From positions 310,001-374,000 of the forward strand of contig JAUTXW010003390.1 of the NCBI GenBank assembly GCA_030620095.1: DNA of 64,000 bases, given 5' to 3'. This DNA is from Kuschelorhynchus macadamiae (taxonomy: Eukaryota > Arthropoda > Insecta > Coleoptera > Curculionidae). The notes beneath the pieces were generated by a model. That model was given only the letters and a program-made list of their open reading frames with translations. It had not been told where the DNA came from and did no database searches. Shown here piece after piece: positions 24,655 to 36,763 of this stretch. How positions within the stretch are numbered: the first letter of the stretch is position 1; each line of letters begins with the position of its first letter. The position numbers were made by a program, and so were the translations under genes.

Positions 24655-26533
24655 TTATTTTATTACGTTGTGATATATTTGGTTTAAATTTTTAATTTCA
24701 GTTCTATCATTTATTGAATTTTTATTTTGCTTAATATAGAGCATTTCTAAGAATTCCCTTTTTCTTTGGTTGGTTTCCGTTTTTAATATTTTTGTGTCTT
24801 CATATTTGAATTTATGGGATGTTTCATTTTCGTGCTTAGTTAATGAAGTTTTATTTTTTTTGTCATATTTATGTCCATTTAGGCGGTTTTTAAGGTATTG
24901 AGTAGTTTGTCCGATGTATACTCCTGGGCAATCATTACATGGTATTTGATATATAGTGTGTGTTTTTTGACTGGTTGGGGTTGGTGTTTTAAGACAAGTA
25001 AAAAATTTCTTTTGAAAAGTGTTGTAGCTTTTGTGGCATACGGTTATGTTTTGGTGTTTGAAAATAGTTTGGATACTTTCTGAAAGACCCTGGATGTAAG
25101 GAATAGAGAGGAATTTTTTATCTTTAGTTTTTTCGTTTGGTACGTTTTGATTGGGATTGTTCATTTGCTGTAATCTGGAGTTAAATATTGAATTTATTAA
25201 TTTTTTTGGGTAACTATTTTGAATTAAGATGTTTTTTGCCTTTTGTATTGCCTGGGATTGATAAGTTAAATTACTCAATTTTATTGCTCTATCGGCAAGA
25301 CTGATTATTACCGACTTTTTTTGGTTCATTGGGTGTTGCGAAAAGTAATTTATGTATCTGCCAGACCACGTTTTTTTTTGTGTACCATTGTGTTTCAATA
25401 ATATTGTTTTTATTATATAATGTCATATCTAGGAAATTTATTTTTGAGTTGTTTTCAGTCTCGATGGTGAATTTAAGTTTTTCATGGAAGTTGTTAAAGG
25501 CATTTAGGATATATTTACATTTATCTTTTGGAATTAGAGTTATGCAATCATCAACGTACCTGTAGAAAAATGGAAGTGATATGTCTAGTTGTCCGATTAC
25601 ATTGCTCTCTAGTTCCTCCATTACTAGTTGTGCAACTACACTTGATATTGGGGAACCCATTGCGCAACCTTCTATTTGTTTATAAAAATTATTGTTGTAT
25701 GCAAAAAATGTGGATTTTAAAGTTAGTTCAATGGCTATTAGAAATTCATCCAGAGGTATATCCGTGAATTTTTTTATTTCGTTCCATTTATTTTTTATAA
25801 GTAGGAGGGCTAAATCAATTGGTACATTTGTGTATAGAGAGATGACATCCAGTGAGATTAAAATATGGTTTTGAGGTACTTGAAAATTATTTATTTTTTC
25901 TTTGAAATCCCATGAATCTTTAATGTAAGTGGTACTTTTGTTGACTATATTTTCTAGAATTTGTTTTAAAAATTTAGAAAGGTTATTTAATGGTGATTGT
26001 ATACACGAAATAATTGGGCGCATTGGAATTCCATCTTTATGTAATTTTGGCAAACCGTAAATTTTTGGTGTTTGGGCATTATACATTTTTAGGTTCTTAG
26101 CACAATTAGGTGATATATAGTTTTTCTTTTCCCACCGTGTAACAAGTTCGTTGTTTCTTTTTTGAAAAATATTTGTTGGATCTGTATTTATTTTTTTGTA
26201 TGTATCTGTGTCGTTCAGAAGTAATTGCATTTTATTATCATATTCTTTTGTATCCATGATAACCGTTTTATTTGATTTGTCTGGGCGTACGATTTTTAGA
26301 TTTGGATGATTTTTCAGAAAAGTGTTTGTTTTTTTAATTTTTTTAATTAATTCTTGGTCTATATTATTATGTTTTGTTTTATATTGTTTAGATTTTATTT
26401 TATTTTGATATGTTTTGAGAGTGTTACAACAATTTGCCCTTATTGTATTGTTATTTTTAATTATGTGTCTATAAGTATATGTATGTAACATTTTGTCTCT
26501 ACATTTAAAAAAAAAAAAATGTTGACTTCGCAT
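24655..26533 (-). pseudogene. PLE reverse transcriptase-GIY-YIG endonuclease with one frameshift (locus 3)
   Basis: Two overlapping frames (25289-26533 and 24655-25398) together cover a longer PLE protein than locus 1. The added N-terminal part contains IVRPDKSNKTVIMDTKEYDN and MQLLLNDTDTYKKI, the region before YGLPKLHK typical of PLE RT. The first 27 or so residues are read from the inverted arm. The break is in a homopolymer at about 25371-25379: nine T on the plus strand where locus 1 has eight, so one inserted A on the coding strand. YVDD and GIY-YIG motifs are otherwise intact. Confidence 0.9.
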
Positions 26534-26573
26534 AATATAAAATAGTACTGTTTTTAGTTTCAGTCAAACAGCA

Positions 26574-26597
26574 CTGATGAAGGCATTTAGCCGAAAC
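26574..26597 (+). ncRNA. Hammerhead-ribozyme-like core, right arm of PLE locus 3
   Basis: Same core as the other copies, on the plus strand in the short inverted arm, about 100 bases from the TA junction. Stem III was not resolved. Confidence 0.5.
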
Positions 26598-26699
26598 GTT
26601 TGCAATAAACAAAATGAAAATTAGTGCCGAAAAATGAATTTGTTTTATTTTTCCAAAAAAATAACTTGAGGCCAAAAAAACCAAAGAAAATCTTCCTAC

Positions 26700-26700
<1 letters not shown>

Positions 26701-26748
<48 letters not shown>
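26701..26748. repeat. (TA)n array, right border of PLE locus 3
   Basis: TA dinucleotides follow CCTACG directly; the array then degrades into TTTATATATG. Confidence 0.95.
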
Positions 26749-26757
<9 letters not shown>

Positions 26758-26865
26758 GTTATATTTATACATAAGTCAGAATGTGCATTTTTTTAATCCT
26801 TATTATATTTTAATTAATTCATAGATCTTTTTTAGTTCATACTAATTTCATTTCTTTATTTTTAG

Positions 26866-28111
26866 TCAACCCCAGAGCATACTAAAAAATACCGATTTAT
26901 CCGTTGCAGCAGCGCAATTACTTCAGCATAATCGGTTTCTCCAAAATGAGGTCAAATCTTGGAAAAGCCAGATTCCGAAACAACATGGTGCTGCTCGACT
27001 GTTTAGCTACATGGAAGCCAGCGATGGATCAGATCCAGAACCTGACACCCAGGCTAGAACTAATACAGCTGAGGACATGTCGAGCAGGGTTAACCTTACA
27101 CACAGAATCCAGTCGGATTTTCTTGAGGCGGGAGGTGTGGACGCAAGCCATCCAGAACCAGAGGAGGAGACAGGAGGGGAAGAAACGGAGCTTCCCTTAT
27201 TCGTCTGCCAGACGTGCGGTTGCGAATTTGAAGATGACATGTCCTTAGAAACACATCAGTTCACTCATCGTCACGTCACCACATCTCCCGCGAAAAGTGA
27301 GGATACAAAAGAAAACGTCGATCCTTATAAAAAATATTCCTGTAAACTTTGCGATGCTTCTTTTGAAAATCAAAGCAGCATTATAACTCACATGGCCATT
27401 CATACAAATCTGATAGGTAAACCTGTTGTGTTGCCGACCCCTTTAAGCCAATGTAAGAGAAGTAGAAAGCAAAGTAAGCCGAAAAAGGTAGTAATTCCCT
27501 ATTGGGACTCTGACGAAGTTGAAGTTCTAAGACACTTGAACAGTAAACTTAGAAAATGGAAGAATTATCTATCAGTCGAAGTACCAGGAGGTACAAGCAA
27601 GCTTGCAGATAAGTATATGGCCCAGCTGGTCACTCGAAAAGGCTTAACGTGTAAAATTTGCAGAAACTCAGGTATTAGTCGGTATCACACTAAAGCAACT
27701 TTGGCTTTGCATCACTACTGGAAGCATTCCAGAAAACGGTTTCAATGTGAGCATTGCAACATGACTTTTAAGCATCGATACCAAACAATTTTACATTCTA
27801 GTAGAGTTCATACTGAACAACATCACATGCTACCTCCTCCCGCTCCTTCTCATAACAATAAAATTAATGTTATAAGCAATTTGACGGTTGCTTTACCGCA
27901 AATTAAAGAGACAACCCATATTTCTTTGGAAAGTGTCTCTGCAACGGATTTCACTAACTTTTTTAATGGTCCTCATAGTGTTGCTGTACCTGATGCTAAT
28001 ATGTCTAACGCCCATAAGCTTGGGATGTCATTTTTTGATCATTCTTTTATTCAGAATAATGTTGTGAATAATCACATGCCCATTATTATACCTGGTTTTC
28101 AACCAAATTAA
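26866..28111 (+). CDS. chn: charlatan-like zinc-finger protein, last coding exon
   Basis: The acceptor is ttatttttAG|TCAACC. The first T completes Ser560 (or His494 if exon 2 is skipped). The exon encodes residues 561-974 and stops with TAA at 28109-28111. It begins NTDLSVAAAQLLQHNRFLQ, a probable conserved helix, then an acidic stretch. C2H2 fingers lie at about 672-696 (FVCQTC...) and 717-739 (YSCKLC...). An atypical one with a 16-residue loop lies at about 821-848 (TCKICRNSG...HHYWKH), and another at 852-874 (FQCEHC...). The C-terminus is Asn/His-rich without fingers. Choosing ATG 27011 as a start would be wrong because the frame is open from the acceptor and in phase with exons 1 and 2. 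Confidence 0.9.
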
Positions 28112-28730
28112 TTTAAAAAACAATAGCTTGAACGGTCACATTATCTTTCAGAAATTTTTTCGATGTTAAGGATCACGATATGTTTATTTCAGTACATTTG
28201 TTATTGTTGACATTTGTGCTGGTTATAACTTAGTTGGGTATTTTTTATATTGCTCCTTGTATATTTTTCAGATTTATGGATACACTAGAAACTTCCCTTT
28301 TAACGATATGCTACATCACTTTTTTTAAAACAAAACATTTTCAGTACCAACTTGGCAACAGTATCAAGTTTCCAACCTTCGTTCATTTCAAAAAATGTCA
28401 CAAAATGTAACAAATTAAATAACATGTTTTCTTCTATTTAGAATTTTTGTTATATACCATTTTTCAATGTGTTTTTTGGATTCCTTTTCGTTCTTTTATC
28501 TTTATAGTTATATTATTGATATGAAATTGAAATTCTTCAGAGATATTTAAAAACATATTGACATATATCAGTTGGTATTTCATAAAACCCGAAGCGACAT
28601 ACTTTTCCCACAGAATTAATAAACAATTCTGTGCCGTTGCTAGTTTATCGAAAATAAGCAACCTAAACAATTATAATATTTGCTCGATATCAACCTTTTG
28701 CTTTAAATAAATGAAACTAATCGTTATACA
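28112..28730 (+). other. chn: chn 3' UTR with candidate polyadenylation signals
   Basis: AATAAA occurs at 28618-28623 and 28706-28711, the first good signals after the stop. The UTR is AT-rich with no other recognised element. The true cleavage site is not visible. Confidence 0.5.
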
Positions 28731-29142
28731 TGGTTTCTGTTTATATTTTTTATGGGGTCTATATGGTTTATTTTTAAAGTTACTAGAAAGTGGTTGATAT
28801 AAAACATGATCAAAAACACAATTGAGAATCCGAAAGTAAATAGATAAACATATTTTTTTTACCTTAAATAAGGCAGCTTTTATAGATTCCGTTGCAAAAA
28901 AGCAATTTTCGTTGATTTCTAAATATGTGTCATGTCCTTTAACATATGAAATTAAAAACTGTACTTTTTGGTAATCAAATGTAGCTCAATTAGCTTTGAA
29001 TTTAATTTAAATACAATGACTAAATTCATGAGGTACTTAAACTAGTAGCAATCTTACAAACACCTCAGATTACATTTATGTTTAAGTTTTATAATTAATT
29101 TTAACTTGAATAGAAGTATTCTACCAGTTTGTTTCTAAATTG
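28731..29142. other. AT-rich intergenic DNA, nothing recognised
   Basis: No exon-like frame or repeat boundary. Confidence 0.4.
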
Positions 29143-29187
29143 TAAAATATTTTTTTAGAAATATTTATAATCAACAGCAAAAGTTTG

Positions 29188-29259
29188 GGTACGAGCGGGG
29201 ATCGAACCCGCACCTCTGGATCACTAGTCCATTGCTCTAACTAATTGCGCTACCGTACC
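29188..29259 (-). tRNA. tRNA-like sequence, anticodon-position AGT, probably pseudo
   Basis: The acceptor stem GGTACGG/TCGTACC pairs (with one G-U). The T-arm GCGGG-TTCGATC-CCCGC is perfect and gives a strong B-box. The anticodon loop is CTAGTGA (AGT, nominally Thr), with a 4-bp stem after a mismatch at 27-43. The D-stem GCGC/GAGC has one mismatch. The variable loop is only 4 nt. The inverted twin at 29607 indicates a SINE/foldback origin rather than a working tRNA gene. Confidence 0.5.
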
Positions 29260-29606
29260 ACTGATAAGCAATTCGTTAGAACTTGTATATAATCAAACTC
29301 ACCAGTATCATAATAATTGTTGATCCTGCCAAATATTTTAACCTTATGGCACGGCGTTCCTGTTCATTACAAATATTTCACAATAAAAACAAACTGCTAA
29401 TATACTTCTATTTAAAATTTGGCTCATGCGGCCGAACGTAAAATTATAAATTTACAAATATGGACGGTACCTAATAGCGATGTCAGATTTGACATCCAGT
29501 CAGGAACGCCGCGCCTTAAGGTTAGAATGTTTGGCAGGATCAGCATCAGCAATGGTTATGATACTGGATTTGAATATGTACAGGTTCTAATGAATTGCTT
29601 ATCTGT

Positions 29607-29678
29607 GGTACGATAACGCAATTGGTTAGATCAATGGACTAGTGATCCAGAGGTGCGGGTTCGATCCCCGCCCGTACC
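29607..29678 (+). tRNA. tRNA-like sequence, second (inverted) copy, pseudo
   Basis: Same 72-nt layout as the copy at 29188-29259. The acceptor and T-arm are intact and the anticodon AGT is at 29641-29643. The D-stem ACGC/GATC is largely unpaired, so this copy is more degenerate. The A-box is weak; the B-box GGTTCGATCCC is intact. Confidence 0.5.
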
Positions 29679-29722
29679 ATAACTTTTGTGGTTGATTATA
29701 ATTATTTCTAAAAAAATAATTT

Positions 29723-30734
29723 TAACTTGTCGGAATGAACCAAAAACCAAACTGGGTTGCATAAAAAGTTTTTCTTTCTAGTTGTTAGATAAACAAAATA
29801 GTATCAATTTTACAAGGTAGCACCATAAGTTGTATTTTATTAAATGAAACACCTTATAAAATCGAAAAAAAGATCTAGTATACCTTAACTATTTATGTTT
29901 TCAATTACACTATTATCGGTTTGTGCAATCTCAAAATACGATTTTTTTCGTCTTTATCCTTCTTAAAAATGTAGAAGATCTACCATGACACCCAAAATCT
30001 AATCCCCACGAGACACTAATCTTAGCTATTTTTAATTTGAAGTTTGAAACGAATCCGGTCAAACCAAGTTATCGTTGGATACAATTTTGTTTATATATAC
30101 ACACATACGTAAAGACATGACATTTCTTTTTTTAAAAATATATTTTTCTTAATCTAAGGTCCCTAAAACGTCGAGAAAACCCAACTTATATATTTTTCGA
30201 AAATTTTCGCCTCTCCAATACTATATAGCCTATACAGAATAGCCGTTTCCTTATTTGAAGTGGCTATTCTATATATGGGAACACTTCGTTTTCAAGATTC
30301 AGGAAGTTACAATTTTAAACATTTTTTAGTTTTTTGATGTGCCTCGTACGTTTCTAGAGACATTGAATTTAAATTGAACGCACGATAAACCATACTTAAT
30401 GTCTATAAAATAACCAGAATACGTTTTAGAAAAACTTTTTTTAAACACATTGTTCTAAATCACAATAATTTCACAAAAACGGTGCAAGATGTCATAAAAG
30501 TCCAAGAGATATAAAACAGGAAATCCGATAGTAATAACCAGTTAGATCAGTGTTGGCTATAGCATATTTTTCAGGGTGGTCAAAAAGGTCGTGAACCTAA
30601 AGAGAGTTGCACCTTGTATAATTATCTAAAATGTATTATGGACATTAATTGCGATTTGCAATTTGTCGTGTATTTGAGTTAAATATATATTTAGAAATGT
30701 AAGAAGCAAAGCAAAAAAAATCCGTAGATTTCCT
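29723..30734. other. AT-rich intergenic DNA, nothing recognised
   Basis: No supported feature. Confidence 0.35.
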
Positions 30735-31960
30735 TTTCCCGGAATTTCCTTCATTATGAATGATTTATTAGGAATAGTGAAGTGTGATCCATTTTAGTTC
30801 AGTGCATAGTTATTTAGGAACATATACATACTGTATTTTCAAATATTTATTATTGGGCGCCATTTTGTTCCATCATATTGGATTCCTACCGATATTATAC
30901 AAGTTTATACCTATGACACACTTGATTTTTGGGCATAATTTACAATAAATTCAATAAGTAGTTTTTACATTGACACGCACCGCGATTTTGTTATGTCATA
31001 TTGAATTCGTACCCGTTTATCCCTATATTTCACATTTAATTTTTCTGCAAAACTTAAAATCAATTGAATAAGATTTTTTTACGTTTATTTTTTAAAAACA
31101 TTATTTGGGGTTGTAATGTTCATTATTATGTAACACTTAATTTCTGTGCAAAATTTGAGATAAATTGGATAATTAGTTTTATAGTAATAATTTCTTTAAC
31201 GTTCTACTAGGCCTCCATCTTGTTCTGACATACTGGATTTTTACCAAAATATTTCCAGGTTATCCCCATATGATCCTTAATTTTTTATTATAATTTGAAG
31301 TTAATCTGATGAGTAGTTTTGAAGCTATACCGGAAACTGATAGACAGACAGACAAACCGACAAACGGACCGACGGAATTGATAAAACATTCTTTTTGGCA
31401 TCTAGCTACGCTAAAACGTGAAGATATGTAAAACCTGAGAGGGTGATTTTTTCAGATTACAATATTTTATTTGGCGGCCATCTTGAATTAGTACTACAAT
31501 TTTATTGCCCACAAATTAAAATCAGTTTATTAAGTAGTATTTTTCAGGCTGAATTTTAAAATATTTTATTAAGCCGCCATCTTGGATTCGTACATTAACC
31601 AGTTGATTACTATATAATACTTGATTTTTGTGCAAAACTTGAGATAAATTGGATAAGTACTTTTTTAGTAATATATTTCTTAATATTTCACTAAGCCGCC
31701 ATTTTGTTTTGCCATATTGAATTTTTACTAAAATGTTACCAGGTCGTGAACCTTAATTTTTGACCAAAATTTGAAGTCAATCGGGTAAGTAGTTTTTTAG
31801 CTATGGCGCGAACAGACAAACAAACCGACCGACAGTATCGAAAAAACATGTTTTTCGGCATCTAGGAACCCTGAAACGTACATATCTGAAAAATCTCGGA
31901 GGATGATTTTCTCACGATTACAATACTTTCCTTTTACGAGGGAAGTAAAACTGTTAAACT
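30735..31960 (+). repeat. Repeat family A, long copy with internal ~100-125-bp modules
   Basis: The phrase GCCGCCATTTTGTT (or a close variant) recurs at about 30857, 30979, 31209, 31473, 31572 and 31694, usually 100-125 bp apart or a multiple. Each is followed by a 'gaattYgtaccaaaatattaccag...' stretch, '...tttttgtgcaaaatttgag' and 'ggataagtagttttt'. Two GACA/GACC-rich tails occur (about 31340 and 31810), and the unit ends 'tttacgagggaagtaaaa'. The copy at 61385-62400 has the same order. No coding capacity is seen and the class is unknown. Confidence 0.7.
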
Positions 31961-32353
31961 TAGGAAATGTATTTATTAGATTCATACGTTGAATAGCCCT
32001 TCTAAATATGGTAGCGGAATTTCCGGACAACCTGTAAAATGTATTAATAATAGAATATATTAGCTGTTATATAGAGAAGAAAAAAATTGAAAAATCCGCG
32101 ATTGACTTTTAGAGTTGCTCCTACAAAAGACATGTTTTGCCTCTCATAATTCAATATCTAAATAAAAAAATAAACATACCAAAGGCAATATTTTTGTTTT
32201 ACCTGTTTACCAAGTTGACCATGCAAGTGTTCAGTGCAGAAGAACTTGGTTGAAGTTTCCAAAACAAGTAACATTTACAGATATCGAAAAATATAAATAT
32301 AGTAAAATTTAAAAGCATAGAAAACGCAAGTATTTGCTACTGGCAAGACAGTT

Positions 32354-32357
<4 letters not shown>
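31961..32357. other. AT-rich DNA, nothing recognised
   Basis: No supported feature. Confidence 0.35.

Positions 32358-32418
<61 letters not shown>
32358..32418. repeat. (TA)n microsatellite
   Basis: About 30 TA units. Confidence 0.95.
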
Positions 32419-32420
<2 letters not shown>

Positions 32421-33136
32421 TAGTACTAATATGCAAATATATACTTCGAAAATTAGAAGAGTAATGGACACACCAAAAATAGATATTAATTAGTGACTAG
32501 AGAATTTTGGAGGCGCCTCTGGCTCCAGCAAAGGACCATGCACAGATCTTATGGAAAATCTTTAGTGAAATTAGCTAATTTTTTATATGTTCTTGACCTC
32601 CTGAGCAAGACACCATGGAAAAGTTTTGGGAATATAACCTTCCCAAAAAGCCTTCTTTAGAGAAGGTTAGTAGTGCGAAAAATAGATAGTTTCAAGCTCA
32701 TATACTAGCAGGATTTAATTTAGCTCTTTTAAGATGGGTGAAATATATTTCGATATATTTTGTTTTGAAGTATATTGGATAGCCACACACGACGTGGACT
32801 AAAATTAAATTTTCAAGAAAATGTTATTCTTGTTAAAAAATATACTTCCACATTAAGACACCTTATTTTTGCACACTTTAGATAATTGAAGTTACTTTAA
32901 TTTCCATTTTAATTTTGGGATATATCATTTAGCTATTACTGATAGATGAAGAACATTTTAAATGGCAAGCACATTTGGCTACTAAAAGTTCATTTTGTAA
33001 AGATATTTTTACTTATACACATTTTTTTCTATAGAACTAAAACAGAAATGCGCAATCAGTTTTGCTTTAAGTCAAGACGTTTTAATTTTATGGTCTCTTA
33101 AACTCTAAAATTTGCAGTTTTTAAGTGTCAATATGT

Positions 33137-33250
33137 CCAGGCACGTAGCCAGGGGGGAGCCGAAATGTTGACAATATGTTGGTATAGGCATGCTTTTTAC
33201 TAATTTTTCTGATGTTTGCCCGAAATGAATTTCTGGTTTGGACAACACCA
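33137..33250 (+). mobile_element. Partial MITE with GGCACGTAGCCAGGGGGG end
   Basis: The left end and interior ('ttggtataggcatg...tactaatttttctga', 'gaatttctggtttggac') match the complete copy at 58966-59127. The right terminal inverted repeat is missing. Confidence 0.55.
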
Positions 33251-36200
33251 TTTACAATCAAATGTATTCTTATTTGAAACATTTTTTCTGTGTATTATTT
33301 TTCCTAAAATGGCAAAGTAAATTTAACCGGCTAAAGTGTACCAACATTAAGGCTTCTTAACTTAAAAAATTATATTTTTAACAAAAAATATTTTTATTGA
33401 ATAATACATTTTTCAGGAAACTTCAATTTTTGGTCCATTTCTTCTGTGGTTAACATCCTTGGAAACCCAGTATATTTCAAATACAAATCTATCAAAATAT
33501 ATTATGCACACCTTAAAAGACCTAAATCAAAGTAATCCCCATTAAATCTTGCTGATACAAGCTTAAAATTATTATTTCAACTATTTTGTGCATTGCAAGG
33601 GTTGTTTAGAGAAGGGCTTTTCGGAAGGCTATATTTTCAAAACGCCTCAATGATTTTAGAGTGCCCATAGTAACTTTTATTCATTAGATCAACTACCATA
33701 TATAAAAAGTGTAGCGAATTTCACTGTAGTCTGTTTTTCATAAAGGTTTGTATGTGATTTTTTAATTCGCAACTTTTATGAATGATCTATCGGGTTTCAA
33801 TGATTTTTTTATGTAGCTTGATTTTCTGTCAATCGCTTCCTGGATATTAAAATTTAGAATTACATATTTTGAAGAAAATGCAGGGCAATATCCTATCCAA
33901 AATTCTAAACATATATTAATACTAAAGTAATATTACGGTACGCTAAGAACAGATTTATATCCAGTAAAAAGCCCCAAACTGTCATGCTTTTGATTATGCC
34001 TGAAATGTATTACAAATTAGTCATTAAATACCCAATTATATTTAGAGTACTTCCATGTTTATTATTTTTTGTTAAGGTGGCGTTCAGATAATATGAGCGC
34101 CAAATGTCAAATGCATATTATAAAAATGAGAAAATTAGACAATACGTTATAAAATATAGGTAGCACAGTATTGGAGGTAATTTAAAAACAAATATTTATT
34201 ATTTGTCAACAATTATTCGTCTAAATTTCAAATATAAGAATAAATGGAACTTTTGACTATCAAGGGTTTATGATATAGGGCATTGCAAGGGTAGAGTTCC
34301 GTGTGCGAAAAAAAAATCCTTATTTAAATTCTCTAGGAATTATTTTTATACAATCCATAAAATAATTTTACAGTTAAACGATGAAATTCGCTTACTAGAA
34401 CTATTTTAGAAGCAAAAACCTTCATTATATTGCTTCGTCGGTGCGCTATGGCAGAAAATATAGTATTTATTATTTGTTGAAATTTTCATTTCAAATTTTG
34501 CAAAGTGTCTTTAAACGAAATTCTATGCATTTTTTCGAAATAAATTTGTCGATCAAACTGTAAAAAAATTAATAATGTATATAATGTTTCCCCAAAACGG
34601 TTTTGGTTTTTTGCGATAGCCTGCTTAGCTGTCAAAATACCTTAATATGAAAAAATCGCTAGTAAGCAAATTGCACGGTAGCCTCCAACTTGACTGTAAT
34701 ACATAAACTTTCATACAAAAGGTTTTCCAGTACACATGGGGAACTACTTCGAGGATAAAGGTTGATTTATACAGGGGAGTTTGACAAATATGTATCCTTT
34801 GTTAGGGTGTTAATAGACAAAAATATAATAAATAAACATATTGCTGGCTCCTTTAAGTTTATCAAATTAAGAAAACAACACAAATCAGAATAAAAGCAGT
34901 TCTATTGAAAGTGTATTTTGCTAAACTAAACTATAAATTTGCATTTATTTTAATGTGCGCTTAATTTGATGAACTTGAAGAGAAACGCTTTATATAAATC
35001 GGCCTTTACCCTTGAAACAGGGTATTGTACTGTATGTGTTACAGCTAAGTTCAAGTCCATGCATCTGAGGATATTTTGACAACTAAGCCAGCTATTGCAA
35101 GAAAAAACAAAACAGTTTCCACAAACTGTATGTTTTAGTAAAATGTTCGGGACGAGGTAGGCAAAGATTATTCTCTAGCTGATTGACAAACTTTACAAAT
35201 TTTCTCGTTTGTAGGCAAAACGGGTTGGTCGATTTAAATATTCAAATTTAACGAATTTAACAAAAATGTAAAGCTTAGGAGCCCCCTTGAAACACTTTAT
35301 CAATAACTTTGTTGTTTTGGTCATTTTTGAGTCGAAACTCTAATAGCCCCACTATTTCAGCAATATTGCAATATAATCATAGTTGGCCAAGATATTTACA
35401 AAATCCCAAAGTCAGTGCCTTACTGTTTATAAACGTGGTTAATAAAATTATCTAATTTCGTTTTACAATAAATGGCGCTTACATAGATTATTCCAAAAAA
35501 GCCAGCTCTCTTTTACACCCTGTAGCATATGCTATGTACAACGTAAGGTATTCTCCGCATAAATTTTCAAGGCAGAGGCAATGCGTTTTCCAGAGTTTAT
35601 AATTTAAAAAAAAAAACAGTTTTCAAATGTCAATATTACAAGCATTTCAATTTTGTGGAAAAAAACTAGGCGTTCGAGTTCTATTCGCTGAGTTTACTTA
35701 ACAGAAAATAAAATTGTTTAGGTAAAAACCTGTGGAGCAATTCAAATTCATTCTATTTGGTTTTCAAATACAAAAGAAGAAATAATAATCGATCAAAAAG
35801 TGACCTTCCAGACAAAATATTTGAGTAAAGAGTTCTGTAGAATGGTAGCATTACCGAGCTTTTAAAATATATTTTATTATTGTAGTATATTAAAAGGGTA
35901 GTTAAATGTTCGGTGAGGTAAAAGTTACCATAGTTTTTATAAATTATACGTATATTATTATACTAGATGTTTACCTTAATAGATTACTTATTCTGTGCAA
36001 TATATTATTTGTTTCCATTTTGTTTTTCTTGTTGACTAACATGTATATTTACGTATTTTTGTTATCAGATTTAATTTATTTTGTACTGTTATTGTTTGCT
36101 TTTTTGTTAAATATTTCTTTGGCTATAATTAATATATGTGTTTCTGTATTTATTAAAAATATATGCCAGTATATGTGACAATTACTAGGGTTTTATTTTA

Positions 36201-36566
36201 CTATTCCACTAAACGATGTACGTGCAAAAATGCAGGTGCTTATCAAAATTTTAGTGTTATAATTTCTGATGAATTATATAATAACTTTTTATGATTCTCT
36301 AGAATAGTCTTGCATAGCGATTGACCGTTTCTTATCAGACAGTAATAGAAATAATAAGTCATTGGCTTGCACATCAAAGGTGTTCAGCATGTTCAAAATA
36401 TTTTATACAAAAACAATGGGTAAAAAAAGTATAATGTTTAAATATATCTATTGAATGAGAAACTAAAAAAAAATCTAAAGGATAACAAAAATGACCCTAA
36501 AATAATGTTTTACTGCCTAGTTTCAATATGAAATATTATGTTACGCCCTTGTTTAAAACCTAAACT
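33251..36566. other. AT-rich intergenic DNA, nothing recognised
   Basis: More than 3 kb without a supported exon, RNA gene or repeat boundary. The open frame 35906-36178 translates to a hydrophobic Ile/Leu/Phe-rich chain typical of T-rich noncoding DNA. Confidence 0.35.
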
Positions 36567-36763
36567 TTGAACGACAGTCTAACCGAATCAGAACGGTTAT
36601 ACTCTATCAATACGTTTTCCATGTATAAACCCATGTGTTTGAGAAGGACAGAACATTTGAATTATTATAAATATAAGTGGTGGCAAATGCACTGCCCCAT
36701 TTCTCATTCCCTTGACTTTTCTGAAAATTTGTGTGCAGTGCGTGTCAGAGCGATTCCAGGTAA
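36567..36763 (+). other. Exon-like segment with a strong splice donor (tentative)
   Basis: This stretch is less AT-rich than its surroundings, has an open frame of about 65 codons and ends CCAG|GTAAGATTTTT. The peptide is not recognised. It could be a noncoding or coding first exon of an unseen gene, or chance. Confidence 0.2.

Larger units (their letters stand above)
23882..26700 (-). mobile_element. Penelope-like retroelement locus 3, head-to-head pair
   Basis: This is nearly identical to locus 1 over the shared part, with the same left end (cttagagtgag next to TA) and the same right end (CCTACG next to TA). The minus-strand part is longer at its 5' end (to about 26450), and the inverted plus-strand arm is shorter (about 26451-26700, matching roughly 23916-24168). 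The coding frame carries one frameshift. It ends about 165 bp before chn exon 3. Confidence 0.9.
29143..29722. mobile_element. Foldback element with a tRNA-like sequence in each arm
   Basis: Arms of about 220 bp (29143-29362 and 29501-29722) are imperfect reverse complements. Each contains, from outside in, a 'ttttttagaaat..ttataatcaac' end, a 72-nt tRNA-like sequence, then 'ataagcaatt...ttagaac', 'ccagtatcataa', 'gatcctgccaaa' and 'cggcgttcctg'. The spacer is about 138 bp. Divergence between arms suggests an old element. It is noncoding; no transposase is present. Confidence 0.75.

Noticed and set aside
27011..28111. Treating the 366-codon frame as a separate zinc-finger gene starting at ATG 27011
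   Set aside because: The frame is open back to a good acceptor at 26865 and in phase with exons 1 and 2, so it is the last exon of chn.
29188..29259. Functional tRNA-Thr(AGT) gene
   Set aside because: Degenerate D-arm, 4-nt variable loop, anticodon stem mismatch and an inverted twin within a foldback element point to a tRNA-derived repeat.
35906..36178. 90-codon hydrophobic frame as a membrane protein
   Set aside because: Composition follows T-rich DNA; no splice context, no recognised motif.
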